NCBI RefSeq assembly: GCF_037137075.1
Contig: NZ_JBBBNV010000016.1
Coordinates: forward strand, 39,089 to 103,088
Direction: 5' to 3'
DNA from: JBBBNV01 sp037137075
GTDB lineage: Bacteria; Bacillota; Bacilli; Paenibacillales; NBRC-103111
DNA: 64,000 bases
Shown: piece by piece, positions 1 through 7,365 of the stretch
How the letters are laid out: every line of letters starts with the position of its first letter
Numbering within the stretch: position 1 is the stretch's first letter
Notes under the pieces: model-generated
Seen by the model: the letters and a program-made list of their open reading frames with translations, nothing else
The model's database searches: none
What the model was told of the DNA's origin: nothing
Position numbers and translations under genes: made by a program

Positions 1-1793
1 TGAAGGCCGACACTCTCTGTAATTTCGAGCTCCAGTGTGCCGGGCTCCAGGCGCTGTTCTTGTACAATTCGTTCCACGACAGATATAAGCCGTTCTTCCT
101 GAAACTGGCGCATGGAAATATTTACGGCGATCGTGATGGGCGGCAGTCCGGCGTCCCGCCACAATTGGTTTTGCCGGCAGGCTGTTTCCAGCACCCATTC
201 CCCCAGCGGAACGATGAGCCCGGTTTCTTCTGCCAGCGGAATGAAATCCTGCGGCGGAACCAAGCCGCGCTCCGGATGCAGCCAGCGCAGCAACGCTTCC
301 ATGCCCGAGATACGCCCGCTCGCCCCGTCGATCTGAGGCTGATAATAGAGCATAAACTGCTTTTTCTCCACAGCCTGCCGAAGCTCCTTTTCCAGCGTCA
401 TGCGCCGCTGGATCGTTTCATTCATTTCCGTTTCAAAAAAAATATAGCCGTTCTGCTGCTTTTCCTTCATCCGGTACATCGCAATGTCCGCAAATTGCAG
501 CAGCTGCTCGGCGGTGCTTCCATTTTCAGGGTACAGGCTGATGCCGATGCTCATAGAAACGAACAGGGAATAGCCGTCCCAGGTGACAGGCTCGCTGAAA
601 TTGGAGATCATCCGCTGGGCAAGCTGCTCGGCGTCGGCGGGCAGGGCATTTTGGAGCAGGATGACGAACTCATCCCCGCTTAGCCTGGCGAGTGCTCCAC
701 GTCCATTCAGACAGCCGTTGATCCGATTGGCCGTTTCTTGAAGCAGGCGATCTCCTGCCGCATGGCCCATCGTATCGTTAACCAGCTTGAAGCGATTCAG
801 ATCAATAAACAGCAGCGACATCGGCGATCCATCTCGGGCGGATTGCTCAATGGCACCAGAGAGCATCTGAAAAAACAGCAGCCGATTCGGCAGCCCGGTT
901 AATGTATCATGGTAAGCCAAATGCTGAACGGTTGCCTCCGCCATTTTGCGGATGGTGATATTTTGGGCAATCACGTAAGCGCCGACTAAGCGATCCTCGA
1001 CGGTGATAGGGATAACGGTCATATTCACGTCGATGAGCTGCTCTTTTTTGTGCTGGAGCCGGATTTCAAACTGCATGGAGCCCGCTTCATTCCGAAGATT
1101 GGTCAGCATCGACAGGACGGCTCCCCTGTCGTCTGAATGAAACAGCATCGTGAAGGGCTGCTCCAGCAGCTCCCGTGCCGTGAAGCCGGTCAATCGCTCT
1201 GCGGCTGGATTTACACTCAAGAAACGGCCGTCCAGGTTAAGCCACACCACCATATCCGGATTGTGCTCAAACATGGATTTATAGCGCTGCTCACTGACCA
1301 TCAGCCGCTTCTCGTCCCATTTTTGTTTTGTGATGTCGTGGGTAATGAGCATGTAGCCAATCGCCTTGCCCCGCCATCCTGCCAGCCGCTTGGCTTTGAC
1401 CTGCACAATGCTGAACGGGCCCTGCTTGGGCTTAATCCACATTTCTTGAACGACGGACTGCTCTCCGGCGAGAAGCCGTGCCATCGGGTGCTGGCTGGGC
1501 TCCAGCGGGGTCGTACCGTCCATATGGTACAAACCGGTTTCCATGCCGGGTTCTGCCGGATCGGGGGGCAGCCCCAGCTTGCGGCCGGATGAATTCACGA
1601 GGCGCTGCCGCCCTTGGCAGGTATAAATATAAATTCCGTCGTCCATATGATCCAGAACGGCCTTGACGTAATGCCGCCTCAAATAAAGGTTCTCCAGCAG
1701 CCATCTCGCCCCAAGAAAGGCCGCATACAGGAAGAACGCGGCGGCAAGGATCAACAGGCCGCTGGATAGCTGTGGCGGAACAGGAAAGCGCAT
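1..1793 (-). CDS. PAS-GGDEF-EAL cyclic-di-GMP signalling protein, 3' end outside window
   Basis: The reading frame starts at ATG 1793 (AAGGA about 12 nt upstream) and runs off the left edge, so about 597 residues are visible. One hydrophobic segment near residues 10-27 should anchor it in the membrane. Two PAS-like regions follow (about 40-140 and 165-285, the second ending in a typical PAC stretch), then a GGDEF domain opening with YHDTLTGLPNR. Its signature reads SGDEF at residues 372-376, with Ser for the first Gly. An EAL domain follows (EALLRW from residue 499). Known family role: GGDEF makes and EAL degrades c-di-GMP. With a variant GGDEF and an intact EAL motif, either a bifunctional enzyme or mainly a phosphodiesterase is possible. 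The EAL catalytic residues further downstream are outside the window. Confidence 0.93.
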   Translation of the reverse strand, partial: MRFPVPPQLSSGLLILAAAFFLYAAFLGARWLLENLYLRRHYVKAVLDHMDDGIYIYTCQGRQRLVNSSGRKLGLPPDPAEPGMETGLYHMDGTTPLEPSQHPMARLLAGEQSVVQEMWIKPKQGPFSIVQVKAKRLAGWRGKAIGYMLITHDITKQKWDEKRLMVSEQRYKSMFEHNPDMVVWLNLDGRFLSVNPAAERLTGFTARELLEQPFTMLFHSDDRGAVLSMLTNLRNEAGSMQFEIRLQHKKEQLIDVNMTVIPITVEDRLVGAYVIAQNITIRKMAEATVQHLAYHDTLTGLPNRLLFFQMLSGAIEQSARDGSPMSLLFIDLNRFKLVNDTMGHAAGDRLLQETANRINGCLNGRGALARLSGDEFVILLQNALPADAEQLAQRMISNFSEPVTWDGYSLFVSMSIGISLYPENGSTAEQLLQFADIAMYRMKEKQQNGYIFFETEMNETIQRRMTLEKELRQAVEKKQFMLYYQPQIDGASGRISGMEALLRWLHPERGLVPPQDFIPLAEETGLIVPLGEWVLETACRQNQLWRDAGLPPITIAVNISMRQFQEERLISVVERIVQEQRLEPGTLELEITESVGL

Positions 1794-1835
1794 CTAAAAA
1801 CACGTCCTTGAGAAGTAGTAAATGAATTACATTTC

Positions 1836-1865
1836 ATCTTAATCGATAATCATTCTCAATGTCAA
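1836..1865 (-). promoter_or_regulatory. Sigma-A promoter with Fur-like box in the spacer
   Basis: On the minus strand TTGACA (1860-1865) and TAAGAT (1836-1841) are separated by 18 nt, upstream of the c-di-GMP gene. The spacer holds TGAGAATGATTATCG (1844-1858), which matches the 7-1-7 Fur box TGATAAT-N-ATTATCA at 12 of 14 positions. It fits Fur better than the PerR (TTATAAT) or Zur (TCGTAAT) versions. Iron-dependent repression is inferred. Confidence 0.6.
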
Positions 1866-1933
1866 ACGGGAGGATGGATGCAGAACCGGCGAGGAGACAG
1901 AAGGCGCAGCGCTGAACATGAACCAGATCAAAT

Positions 1934-2008
1934 AGAACCGCGTGAACAGAACGTCGTCCCAATTACTGATGCAGCCTAGCAATTGGGGCGTTCTTATCGG
2001 GCGGTTCT
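1934..2008. repeat. Nested inverted repeat, possible terminator or structured RNA
   Basis: Three sets of complementary arms nest inside one another: AGAACCGC (1934-1941) with GCGGTTCT (2001-2008), AGAACG (1948-1953) with CGTTCT (1989-1994), and CCCAATT (1958-1964) with AATTGGG (1981-1987). It lies 54 nt past the stop of the LapA-like gene and could end its transcript, but neither strand has a good T-run directly after it. Confidence 0.5.
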
Positions 2009-2061
2009 TAAGGTTTTATTTCATTTGCGGCGGTATTAGATCATGTACAGCCCTCTCGCTA

Positions 2062-2391
2062 CTACTCCTCGACAGGCTCGGAAGGCTCGGCGGAAGGCTT
2101 GGCTGTTTCGGGCAGCGCGGGGCTTTGAGGCTCCTTCTGAAGCTGCGACTGAGCATCCAACTGCTTCTCGAGTGCGCGGATGCGGCGCTGCAGCTTATAC
2201 TCGCGTACCAGGCTGAAGCAGCCGATAATCAAACCGCCGAGCAGCACGGAGCCGAGAATGACCAGAATCAACGGAATGCTGGCTTCTCCAAACATGTAGT
2301 TCACCTGTACCGGGGCCACGTTGATGACCGCGAACACAGCTGTCAGCAAAGCAAAAAGCAGAGCGATTAGGACAGTCCACTGCATTTTCAT
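2062..2391 (-). CDS. LapA-domain (DUF1049) membrane protein
   Basis: A 109-residue protein with two hydrophobic segments (about 6-27 and 38-62). The first contains the AVINVAPVQVNYMFG-type stretch typical of LapA/DUF1049 proteins. After the second come basic residues, a short coiled coil (about 64-90, rich in Arg, Leu, Glu and Gln) and a Pro/Glu-rich tail. The start at 2391 has GGGAG 7 nt upstream. In proteobacteria LapA takes part in envelope lipopolysaccharide assembly; in Gram-positive bacteria the role of this fold is not established. It stands alone between the HAD phosphatase and the c-di-GMP gene. Confidence 0.8.
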   Translation of the reverse strand: MKMQWTVLIALLFALLTAVFAVINVAPVQVNYMFGEASIPLILVILGSVLLGGLIIGCFSLVREYKLQRRIRALEKQLDAQSQLQKEPQSPALPETAKPSAEPSEPVEE

Positions 2392-2655
2392 TGTTCATCT
2401 CCCTTAACAACGTTAACAACGCATTCAACCAGACAACAAGCGATCCGTGGGCGCTTCGTCTCCTGTTTATTTCTTCTCCCGAAACGCCTGCAGCTTGATT
2501 GGGTGCTCTCGATTTATTTCCGGCTTTCTGCGGTCTTCCTTTTCGATTTCTCTCGGGTTTTCTTTTCCGTCTCTTTGTCCAGTAGGCAGCACTGGTTTGA
2601 AAACCAAGTGTACGGCTGCAGCCGGGGAGGTCTTTCCCGCTTCAGCCAGGTCCGG

Positions 2656-3411
2656 CTAAAGTGAGCCGTCGAGCAGCCTTTCGATGAGCTTTGCTACGCC
2701 AAATTGATCATAAGGCGCGGTGACCCAGTCTGCCTCATGCTTCAGCTCCTCGGGCGCATTGCCCATAGCGACACCGAGTCCGGCCCAGCGCAGCAGCGCT
2801 TTATCATTCAGTCCGTCGCCTACAGCGGCAACCTCCTCGGCGCGAATGCCGTACAGGCTGCAAACATGCTGCAGGCCCGAGGCCTTGCTTACACCCGGAG
2901 GGTTGACATCGATTTTGTGCTCGCCGGACATGCTGATTTCATAAGAACCCGTCTCCCGAAGCGCCTTCAGCAGCTCCGCCTGCTTGTTCTCATCGCTTTC
3001 CCGGTACAGCATCATCAGCCAATTCAGCTGAAGAGCCTCCTGTTCTTCGGGAAATTCCTCCGGACGCCGGAATACTCCCTCCGCTGCATAGCCCTGCGTC
3101 ACGATGCCGAGCCGAGCGCCGATTTGCCGAAACTGCTGAACATCCTGCCAGCTCATCTTCTCCCTGTGAATAAGCTTGTCGTCCGCTCCCCAAATTTCGC
3201 AGCCGTTGGTCGTCACGACCGGCATCGGAAGCTGAAGCGCTGCCCTGTAGTCCCGAACCTTATCGATATGCCGTCCGCTGGCAAGTACGACCTCTATGCC
3301 GGCCCGACGGGCTCGTTGTATCGCTTCGGCGTTCTCGCGGGGAACGCGGTGTTCATCGTCCAGCAATGTTCCGTCCATATCAAGCGCGAGCAGTTTCCAT
3401 GATTTCGTCAT
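2656..3411 (-). CDS. Cof-type HAD-IIB family phosphatase
   Basis: A 251-residue cytosolic hydrolase. Motif I is LALDMDGTLLDD near residue 8-19 (nucleophile Asp and the Mg-binding second Asp), motif II is the SGR near residue 46, the motif III Lys lies in PPGVSKASG, and motif IV is GDGLNDKALL near residue 198. The C2B cap sits between motifs II and III, so this is the Cof/YidA-like group, which dephosphorylates sugar phosphates, FMN or similar small molecules. The substrate cannot be read from sequence. AAGGAACG precedes the ATG at 3411. It appears monocistronic. Confidence 0.9.
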   Translation of the reverse strand: MTKSWKLLALDMDGTLLDDEHRVPRENAEAIQRARRAGIEVVLASGRHIDKVRDYRAALQLPMPVVTTNGCEIWGADDKLIHREKMSWQDVQQFRQIGARLGIVTQGYAAEGVFRRPEEFPEEQEALQLNWLMMLYRESDENKQAELLKALRETGSYEISMSGEHKIDVNPPGVSKASGLQHVCSLYGIRAEEVAAVGDGLNDKALLRWAGLGVAMGNAPEELKHEADWVTAPYDQFGVAKLIERLLDGSL

Positions 3412-3516
3412 GCTGCAATCGTTCCTTTCTCGTGAAGCCTGACCTTATTCTACCATAGGTTTGCAAAACCTGCAGGAGTGCTTTCGGCATTCCGGCCGCA
3501 CCAGAGAGCACATACC

Positions 3517-3572
3517 AATGAGCAATGGACAATGGACAACGACCAATAACCAACAACCAATGAGCAATTGAC
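3517..3572. repeat. Degenerate heptamer tandem repeat, 8 copies
   Basis: Eight consecutive 7-nt units fill 3517-3572: AATGAGC, AATGGAC, AATGGAC, AACGACC, AATAACC, AACAACC, AATGAGC and AATTGAC. Every unit begins AA and ends in C. The block sits between the pepF terminator and the HAD gene and is unlike the GC-rich DNA around it. No open frame with a ribosome site uses it. Confidence 0.8.
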
Positions 3573-3606
3573 CCGAGGGGTTGACCAGGGCCCTGTGACG
3601 GATAAG

Positions 3607-3656
3607 ACAAAAAACAGCCAAGACCGGCAGAGGCACGCCCCTGCAGTCTTGGCTGT
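3607..3656 (-). terminator. Intrinsic terminator of pepF
   Basis: On the minus strand an 11-bp stem ACAGCCAAGAC/GTCTTGGCTGT is followed directly by TTTTTTG, 17 nt past the pepF stop codon. Confidence 0.9.
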
Positions 3657-3672
3657 GGTTTACGGTAACTAA

Positions 3673-5580
3673 TTATTTTGCAAGCTGCTCCATTTGCTCA
3701 ATCAGCTCTTTAAAGACGCTCATCGCTTGGCTGACGGGCTCCGGTGTGGACATATCCACTCCGGCCCGCTTCAGGATATTGATCGAGAAGTCGCTGCCGC
3801 CGCTCTTGAGGAAGCCGAGGTAACGGTCCACCGCCGGCTGCCCCTCCTCCAAAATTTTCTTGGCGAAGCTTGTTGCCGCCGAGAAGCCGGTCGCATATTT
3901 GTAGACATAGAAGCTGGTATAGAAGTGGGGGATACGTGCCCATTCCATCTCAATGTCTTTATCCACAACCATGTCCTTGCCGTAGTATTTTACGTTCAGA
4001 TCGTAGTAGATTTGGCTGAGCAGCGCTGGAGTAAGCGATTCGCCTTGTTCGGCCTTCTCATGGATGATTTTCTCGAATTCGGCGAACATCGTTTGTCGGA
4101 ACACCGTCGTGCGGAACTGGTCGGCATAATAGGTGAGCAGGTACATCTTCGCCTTTGGATCAGTGGTCCGCTCCAGCAAATAATTCATCAGCAGCGCCTC
4201 ATTCAACGTAGAGGCTACTTCGGCGAGGAAAATGGTGTACTGCGCGTAACGGTATTCCTGATTCGTGTCGGACAGGTAAGAATGCATCGCATGGCCCATC
4301 TCATGAGTGAGGGTGAACATGCTGTTCAGATTGTCCTTATGGTTCAGCAGCACATACGGATGTGTGCCGTATGCGCCCCAGCTGTAAGCGCCGCTGCGTT
4401 TGCCTTCATTCTCGTAGACGTCAATCCAGCTGTTGTCGAAGCCTTGAGACAGCACCTTCAGATAGTCCTCGCCAAGCGGCTTCAAGCTTTCCAGCACTGT
4501 TTTTTTGGCTTCTTCATACGGAATCTCCATCTTGAACTCTTCCACAAGCGGAGCGAACAAATCGTACATGTGCAGCTCGTCAACCTTCAGCAGCTTTTTG
4601 CGCAGCTTGACATAGCGGTGCATGAGCGGCAGGTTATCCTCGATTGTGCCGATCAGGCTGGTATACACACTGGTCGGGATATTGTCGCCGAACAGCGACA
4701 TTTCCAGCACGGATGGATATTTCCGCGCTTTGGCGTAAAACATGTTCTTGCTCACATTGGCCGAAAGTGTGGCGGCAATTGTATTTTTTTGCTTGGCGTA
4801 GGTTGCATAAACGGCTTCGAACGCGTTTTTGCGTACCTCGCGGTCTTTACTTTCCAGGAACTGAATGTAACGGCCGTGAGTCAGCTCGATCTCCTCGCCG
4901 TTTTCGTTTTTAACCTTAGGGAACTTCATGTCTGCATTATTAATCATGCCGAAAATCGTATTCGGTGCTTGAGACATCGAACCGACCTGCGCCAGCAGCG
5001 CTTCCTCGGCCTTGGACAAAATATGCGCCTTCTCGCGCTTCATTTCCTCCAGGGTATGCTTGTAAAAAGCGAGCTCCGGGCTGGCAATAAGCTGATCGAT
5101 CTGCTCATCGCTCAAGCTCAAAATTTCCGGCGTGATATAGGACATCGCCTCGCCGACTTCAACGCTCAGCTTTTTGGATTTGTCGGACAAAGCCTGATAG
5201 GTCTGGTCGGCCATGTCTTCATGATGCCGCATGTTGGCATACACGTACAGCCGTTCCGTATGTAAGGAAATATCGTCGTCGAGCTTGAAGCATTCTTTAA
5301 GCGCGGCGGGATCGCTAAGCTTGCCTTCGAAGGCTGCGATGGAGGCCAGCTTTTGTTTAACTTCCTTATACTCCTTGTCCCATGCGTCTTGGCTCGGGAA
5401 CAAATCCTCCAGCTTCCATTTATGCTCGGCTGGCACCTCGGAACGTTTCTGGACCTGATTCATGGAATCCCTCCTGGCTTTTTGAACTGGTTTCTCCGCG
5501 CTGCCTGCTGCCAGCGGTGCGGCACATAAAAAGGCAGACAGCGCAACGGTTAATCCGAGTGGAATAAGGCGGCTTGGCAT
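3673..5580 (-). CDS. pepF: Oligoendopeptidase F (M3B metallopeptidase) with predicted signal peptide
   Basis: PepF cleaves oligopeptides of roughly 7-17 residues using zinc. The HEMGH zinc motif is at codons 4305 to 4291, followed by the usual downstream Glu region. From ATG 5580 (GGGAGGTG about 10 nt upstream) the protein has 635 residues and begins with a signal-peptide-like segment: MPSR, a long hydrophobic run, then APLAAGSA as a possible cleavage region. The conserved PepF sequence begins only at the ATG at 5463, which has its own ideal AGGAGGG 5 nt upstream; that site is built from two AGG Arg codons. An ATG at 5604 also opens the frame but has a weak ribosome site. A -10 TATACT (5631-5636) lies upstream of all three starts. 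The usual Bacillus PepF is about 600 residues and cytosolic. Confidence 0.9.
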   Translation of the reverse strand: MPSRLIPLGLTVALSAFLCAAPLAAGSAEKPVQKARRDSMNQVQKRSEVPAEHKWKLEDLFPSQDAWDKEYKEVKQKLASIAAFEGKLSDPAALKECFKLDDDISLHTERLYVYANMRHHEDMADQTYQALSDKSKKLSVEVGEAMSYITPEILSLSDEQIDQLIASPELAFYKHTLEEMKREKAHILSKAEEALLAQVGSMSQAPNTIFGMINNADMKFPKVKNENGEEIELTHGRYIQFLESKDREVRKNAFEAVYATYAKQKNTIAATLSANVSKNMFYAKARKYPSVLEMSLFGDNIPTSVYTSLIGTIEDNLPLMHRYVKLRKKLLKVDELHMYDLFAPLVEEFKMEIPYEEAKKTVLESLKPLGEDYLKVLSQGFDNSWIDVYENEGKRSGAYSWGAYGTHPYVLLNHKDNLNSMFTLTHEMGHAMHSYLSDTNQEYRYAQYTIFLAEVASTLNEALLMNYLLERTTDPKAKMYLLTYYADQFRTTVFRQTMFAEFEKIIHEKAEQGESLTPALLSQIYYDLNVKYYGKDMVVDKDIEMEWARIPHFYTSFYVYKYATGFSAATSFAKKILEEGQPAVDRYLGFLKSGGSDFSINILKRAGVDMSTPEPVSQAMSVFKELIEQMEQLAK

Positions 5581-5656
5581 GAAGCTCGGCACCTCCCAAA
5601 GCATGTGTCGTCCTGAAGACGCATCGCTTTAGTATAGCCGCTTCTGCCAAATTTCA

Positions 5657-5836
5657 TCATCCCGCCTGGAAAAAGCTGTACACAATCAAAAAGAACGCAC
5701 AGCTGACCATAAAAATGGCCACAAGAGCAAGAGGCCGGCGCAGCGCCGCTGGAATGGTGTTTCGCGTCATAATCAGGATCGCTCCGTAAGCAAACGCGAC
5801 AACGGAAAAAAGTGCAATTGAACCGACATCGACCAT
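5657..5836 (-). CDS. Small two-helix membrane protein, function unknown
   Basis: A 59-residue frame starts at ATG 5836 with AGAGGTG 5 nt upstream. It encodes two hydrophobic helices (about 5-24 and 34-56) separated by a basic turn (TRNTIPAALRRP). Composition and ribosome site look real, and an overlapping frame on the same strand is rich in Cys and less plausible. It lies upstream of pepF on the same strand, about 50 nt before the first possible pepF start. I do not recognise the family. Confidence 0.6.
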   Translation of the reverse strand: MVDVGSIALFSVVAFAYGAILIMTRNTIPAALRRPLALVAIFMVSCAFFLIVYSFFQAG

Positions 5837-6364
5837 ATGTCACCTCTTGACTGAAAAATAGCCTTGTACGTCCCCGGTTGCAAGCCGGATTAAGGTTAGA
5901 ATGTACCCGGATTGCGGGCTGGCCTAACTAATGGCGCATAACGTAATCATACCACAATCTCCCAACCCGATGCTATGGCAGGACGGCAGGGTGCTGCATA
6001 TGCTTTATCATATGAGCCGATGGTCTTCGCCATGCGATCGAACGCGGCTTGGATGAGGACACGGCAGCCTGATCGACGGTTATCTCCTTGATTAGGATGA
6101 ATAAGGACTCTGTCTGTGACGGGAGCCAAGATCACTTCAGGGTGCTGCATGTGGTTATTCAACAAAAAGACCAGCCTGCGCTTGCAGGCTGGCCTATCTG
6201 ACAAGTCAAAGAAACGAATCTGACTGGAATGCCGCTTTTTAGCAGCTTCTTTCGTCTTTCGTGCCGCAGGGAACTGCCTCGCCCGGCATCACGCCTGTCC
6301 GCATGACAGCCTGTATGAGGCAGATCCGGGAGGCTCAAGGTGGCTATCAGGCTCGATGCGAAGC
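5837..6364. other. Gene-free interval downstream of terC
   Basis: No frame here has a ribosome site and plausible composition. The interval holds the terC terminator and a short direct repeat, CAGGGTGCTGCAT, near 5988 and again near 6139. Otherwise I see nothing. Confidence 0.6.
6161..6194 (-). terminator. Intrinsic terminator downstream of terC
   Basis: On the minus strand CCAGCCTGC/GCAGGCTGG closes on a 4-nt loop and is followed by TCTTTTTG. It lies about 170 nt after the terC stop. Confidence 0.85.
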
Positions 6365-7042
6365 TTAAGCCTCCGCGTCGGCCAGACTTGCCGCCTTCTG
6401 CTTGCGTCTGCCCAGCAGCAGTACACCGGCCAAAACCACGGCGACGAACAGCCATTTCAAGGCAGGAGCGGCAAACCAGGTATGCAGCATCGGCTCGTCG
6501 GTAATCATTTTAGCTGCCGTAAAGGCCAGCACCCCGGCCCCGGCAAATACGATAATCGGGAAGCGTGTCATCCAGCCCAGGATAAGCGTGCTGCCCCAAA
6601 CCATAATTGGAACACTGACCAACAGCCCGATAATAACGAGCGAGAAGCTGCCGTGAGCCGCAGCTCCTACCGCCAGCACATTGTCAATTCCCATCGCGGC
6701 ATCGGCAATAATAATGGTACGAATTGCAGCCCATAAGTTGTCTTTGGCGGTAATATCATGCTTCTTGTCCTCAGCCAGCAGCTTGTAGGCAATCCAGACC
6801 AGCAGCAGGCCGCCGAACAAACGCAGCCCCGGAACCTGAAGCAGCCAGACGACAGCGAGTGTCGCGACAGCCCGGATTACAATGGCGCCGACGGTTCCCC
6901 AGAGAATAACCTTTTTTTGCTGTTCCTTGGGCACATTCCGTGCAGCCATCCCGATAACGATTGCATTGTCGCCTGCCAGCACCAAATCAATAAGAATAAT
7001 ACCCAGCAGCGCAACTAGCCACTCCATGCTAAACAATTCCAA
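6365..7042 (-). CDS. TerC family membrane protein (YkoY/YceF/YjbE-like), putative Mn2+ exporter
   Basis: An integral membrane protein with about seven hydrophobic segments and the two TerC signatures: LAGDNAIVIG in the first helix (near residue 23) and DAAMGIDNVLAVG mid-protein, with the conserved acidic residues that handle divalent metal. TerC proteins such as Bacillus MeeF/MeeY export Mn2+ and help metallate exoenzymes. The Mn2+ riboswitch directly upstream supports that role. The preferred start is TTG 7042, about 10 nt after AAAGGAGT, giving 225 residues. GTG 7051 is in frame but nearly touches the ribosome site. ATG 7027 is a third option. Confidence 0.9.
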   Translation of the reverse strand: MELFSMEWLVALLGIILIDLVLAGDNAIVIGMAARNVPKEQQKKVILWGTVGAIVIRAVATLAVVWLLQVPGLRLFGGLLLVWIAYKLLAEDKKHDITAKDNLWAAIRTIIIADAAMGIDNVLAVGAAAHGSFSLVIIGLLVSVPIMVWGSTLILGWMTRFPIIVFAGAGVLAFTAAKMITDEPMLHTWFAAPALKWLFVAVVLAGVLLLGRRKQKAASLADAEA

Positions 7043-7069
7043 TTCGCCCACACTCCTTTAACTGGTTCT

Positions 7070-7107
7070 AAAAAAATAACGACCCTCACTTGGCCGCGTG
7101 AAGGTCG
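7070..7107 (-). terminator. Second intrinsic terminator between Mn2+ riboswitch and terC
   Basis: On the minus strand CGACCTTCAC and GTGAGGGTCG form a 10-bp stem (one G-T pair) around CGCGGCCAA or similar, followed by TTATTTTTTT. It ends about 28 nt before the terC start, in addition to the riboswitch's own terminator. Confidence 0.75.
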
Positions 7108-7130
7108 CATCTGCTCAGGACAGGGGAGCA

Positions 7131-7260
7131 AACAAAAAGACCTTCACCGGGCATTTGCCGGCAAAGGTCTTGCTTACAACAACATCGTTGTTGCCAATAA
7201 CGCCGGGGATGTTCAATCCCGTAATGACGACGCTATTGTAGTAGCTACTCCCCTTTGGAG
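7131..7260 (-). promoter_or_regulatory. yybP-ykoY Mn2+ riboswitch with terminator expression platform
   Basis: On the minus strand the leader carries the class hallmarks: AAAGGGGAGTAGC at the 5' end (7255 to 7243), the paired ACGGGATTGAACATCCC region, and the 3' segment GCAAGACCTTTGC. The CCTTTG of the 3' side can pair with CAAAGG of the 5' side, or instead form the terminator stem AGACCTT/AAGGTCT (7140-7172) followed by TTTTTG. Known for the class: Mn2+ binding favours read-through. A TerC family gene downstream is its commonest partner. Confidence 0.9.
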
Positions 7261-7283
7261 TTCGGACGTATTCATTTACAGCT

Positions 7284-7313
7284 AGTATAGCCGCAGGACA
7301 AGCCTGCTGTCAA
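7284..7313 (-). promoter_or_regulatory. Sigma-A promoter of the riboswitch-terC transcript
   Basis: TTGACA (7308-7313) and TATACT (7284-7289) are 18 nt apart on the minus strand. The predicted transcript begins near 7277, about 20 nt before the riboswitch core. Confidence 0.85.
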
Positions 7314-7365
7314 GCCGCATCCGACATTCATTTGCCCTGCTATAGCTTATGCGCCGGGTCTTGTA

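Noticed and set aside
60..683. Long plus-strand open frame of 207 codons at the left edge
   Set aside because: It runs opposite the PAS-GGDEF-EAL gene, has no ribosome site and its sequence is the mirror of conserved domain codons.
3694..5265. 523-codon plus-strand frame opposite pepF
   Set aside because: It is an antisense shadow caused by the codon bias of pepF; composition is unnatural (many His, Val, Gln) and no ribosome site is seen.
5947..6455. Two minus-strand frames of 85 and 98 codons after terC
   Set aside because: They overlap the terC terminator and terC 3' end, and have no ribosome site or protein-like composition.
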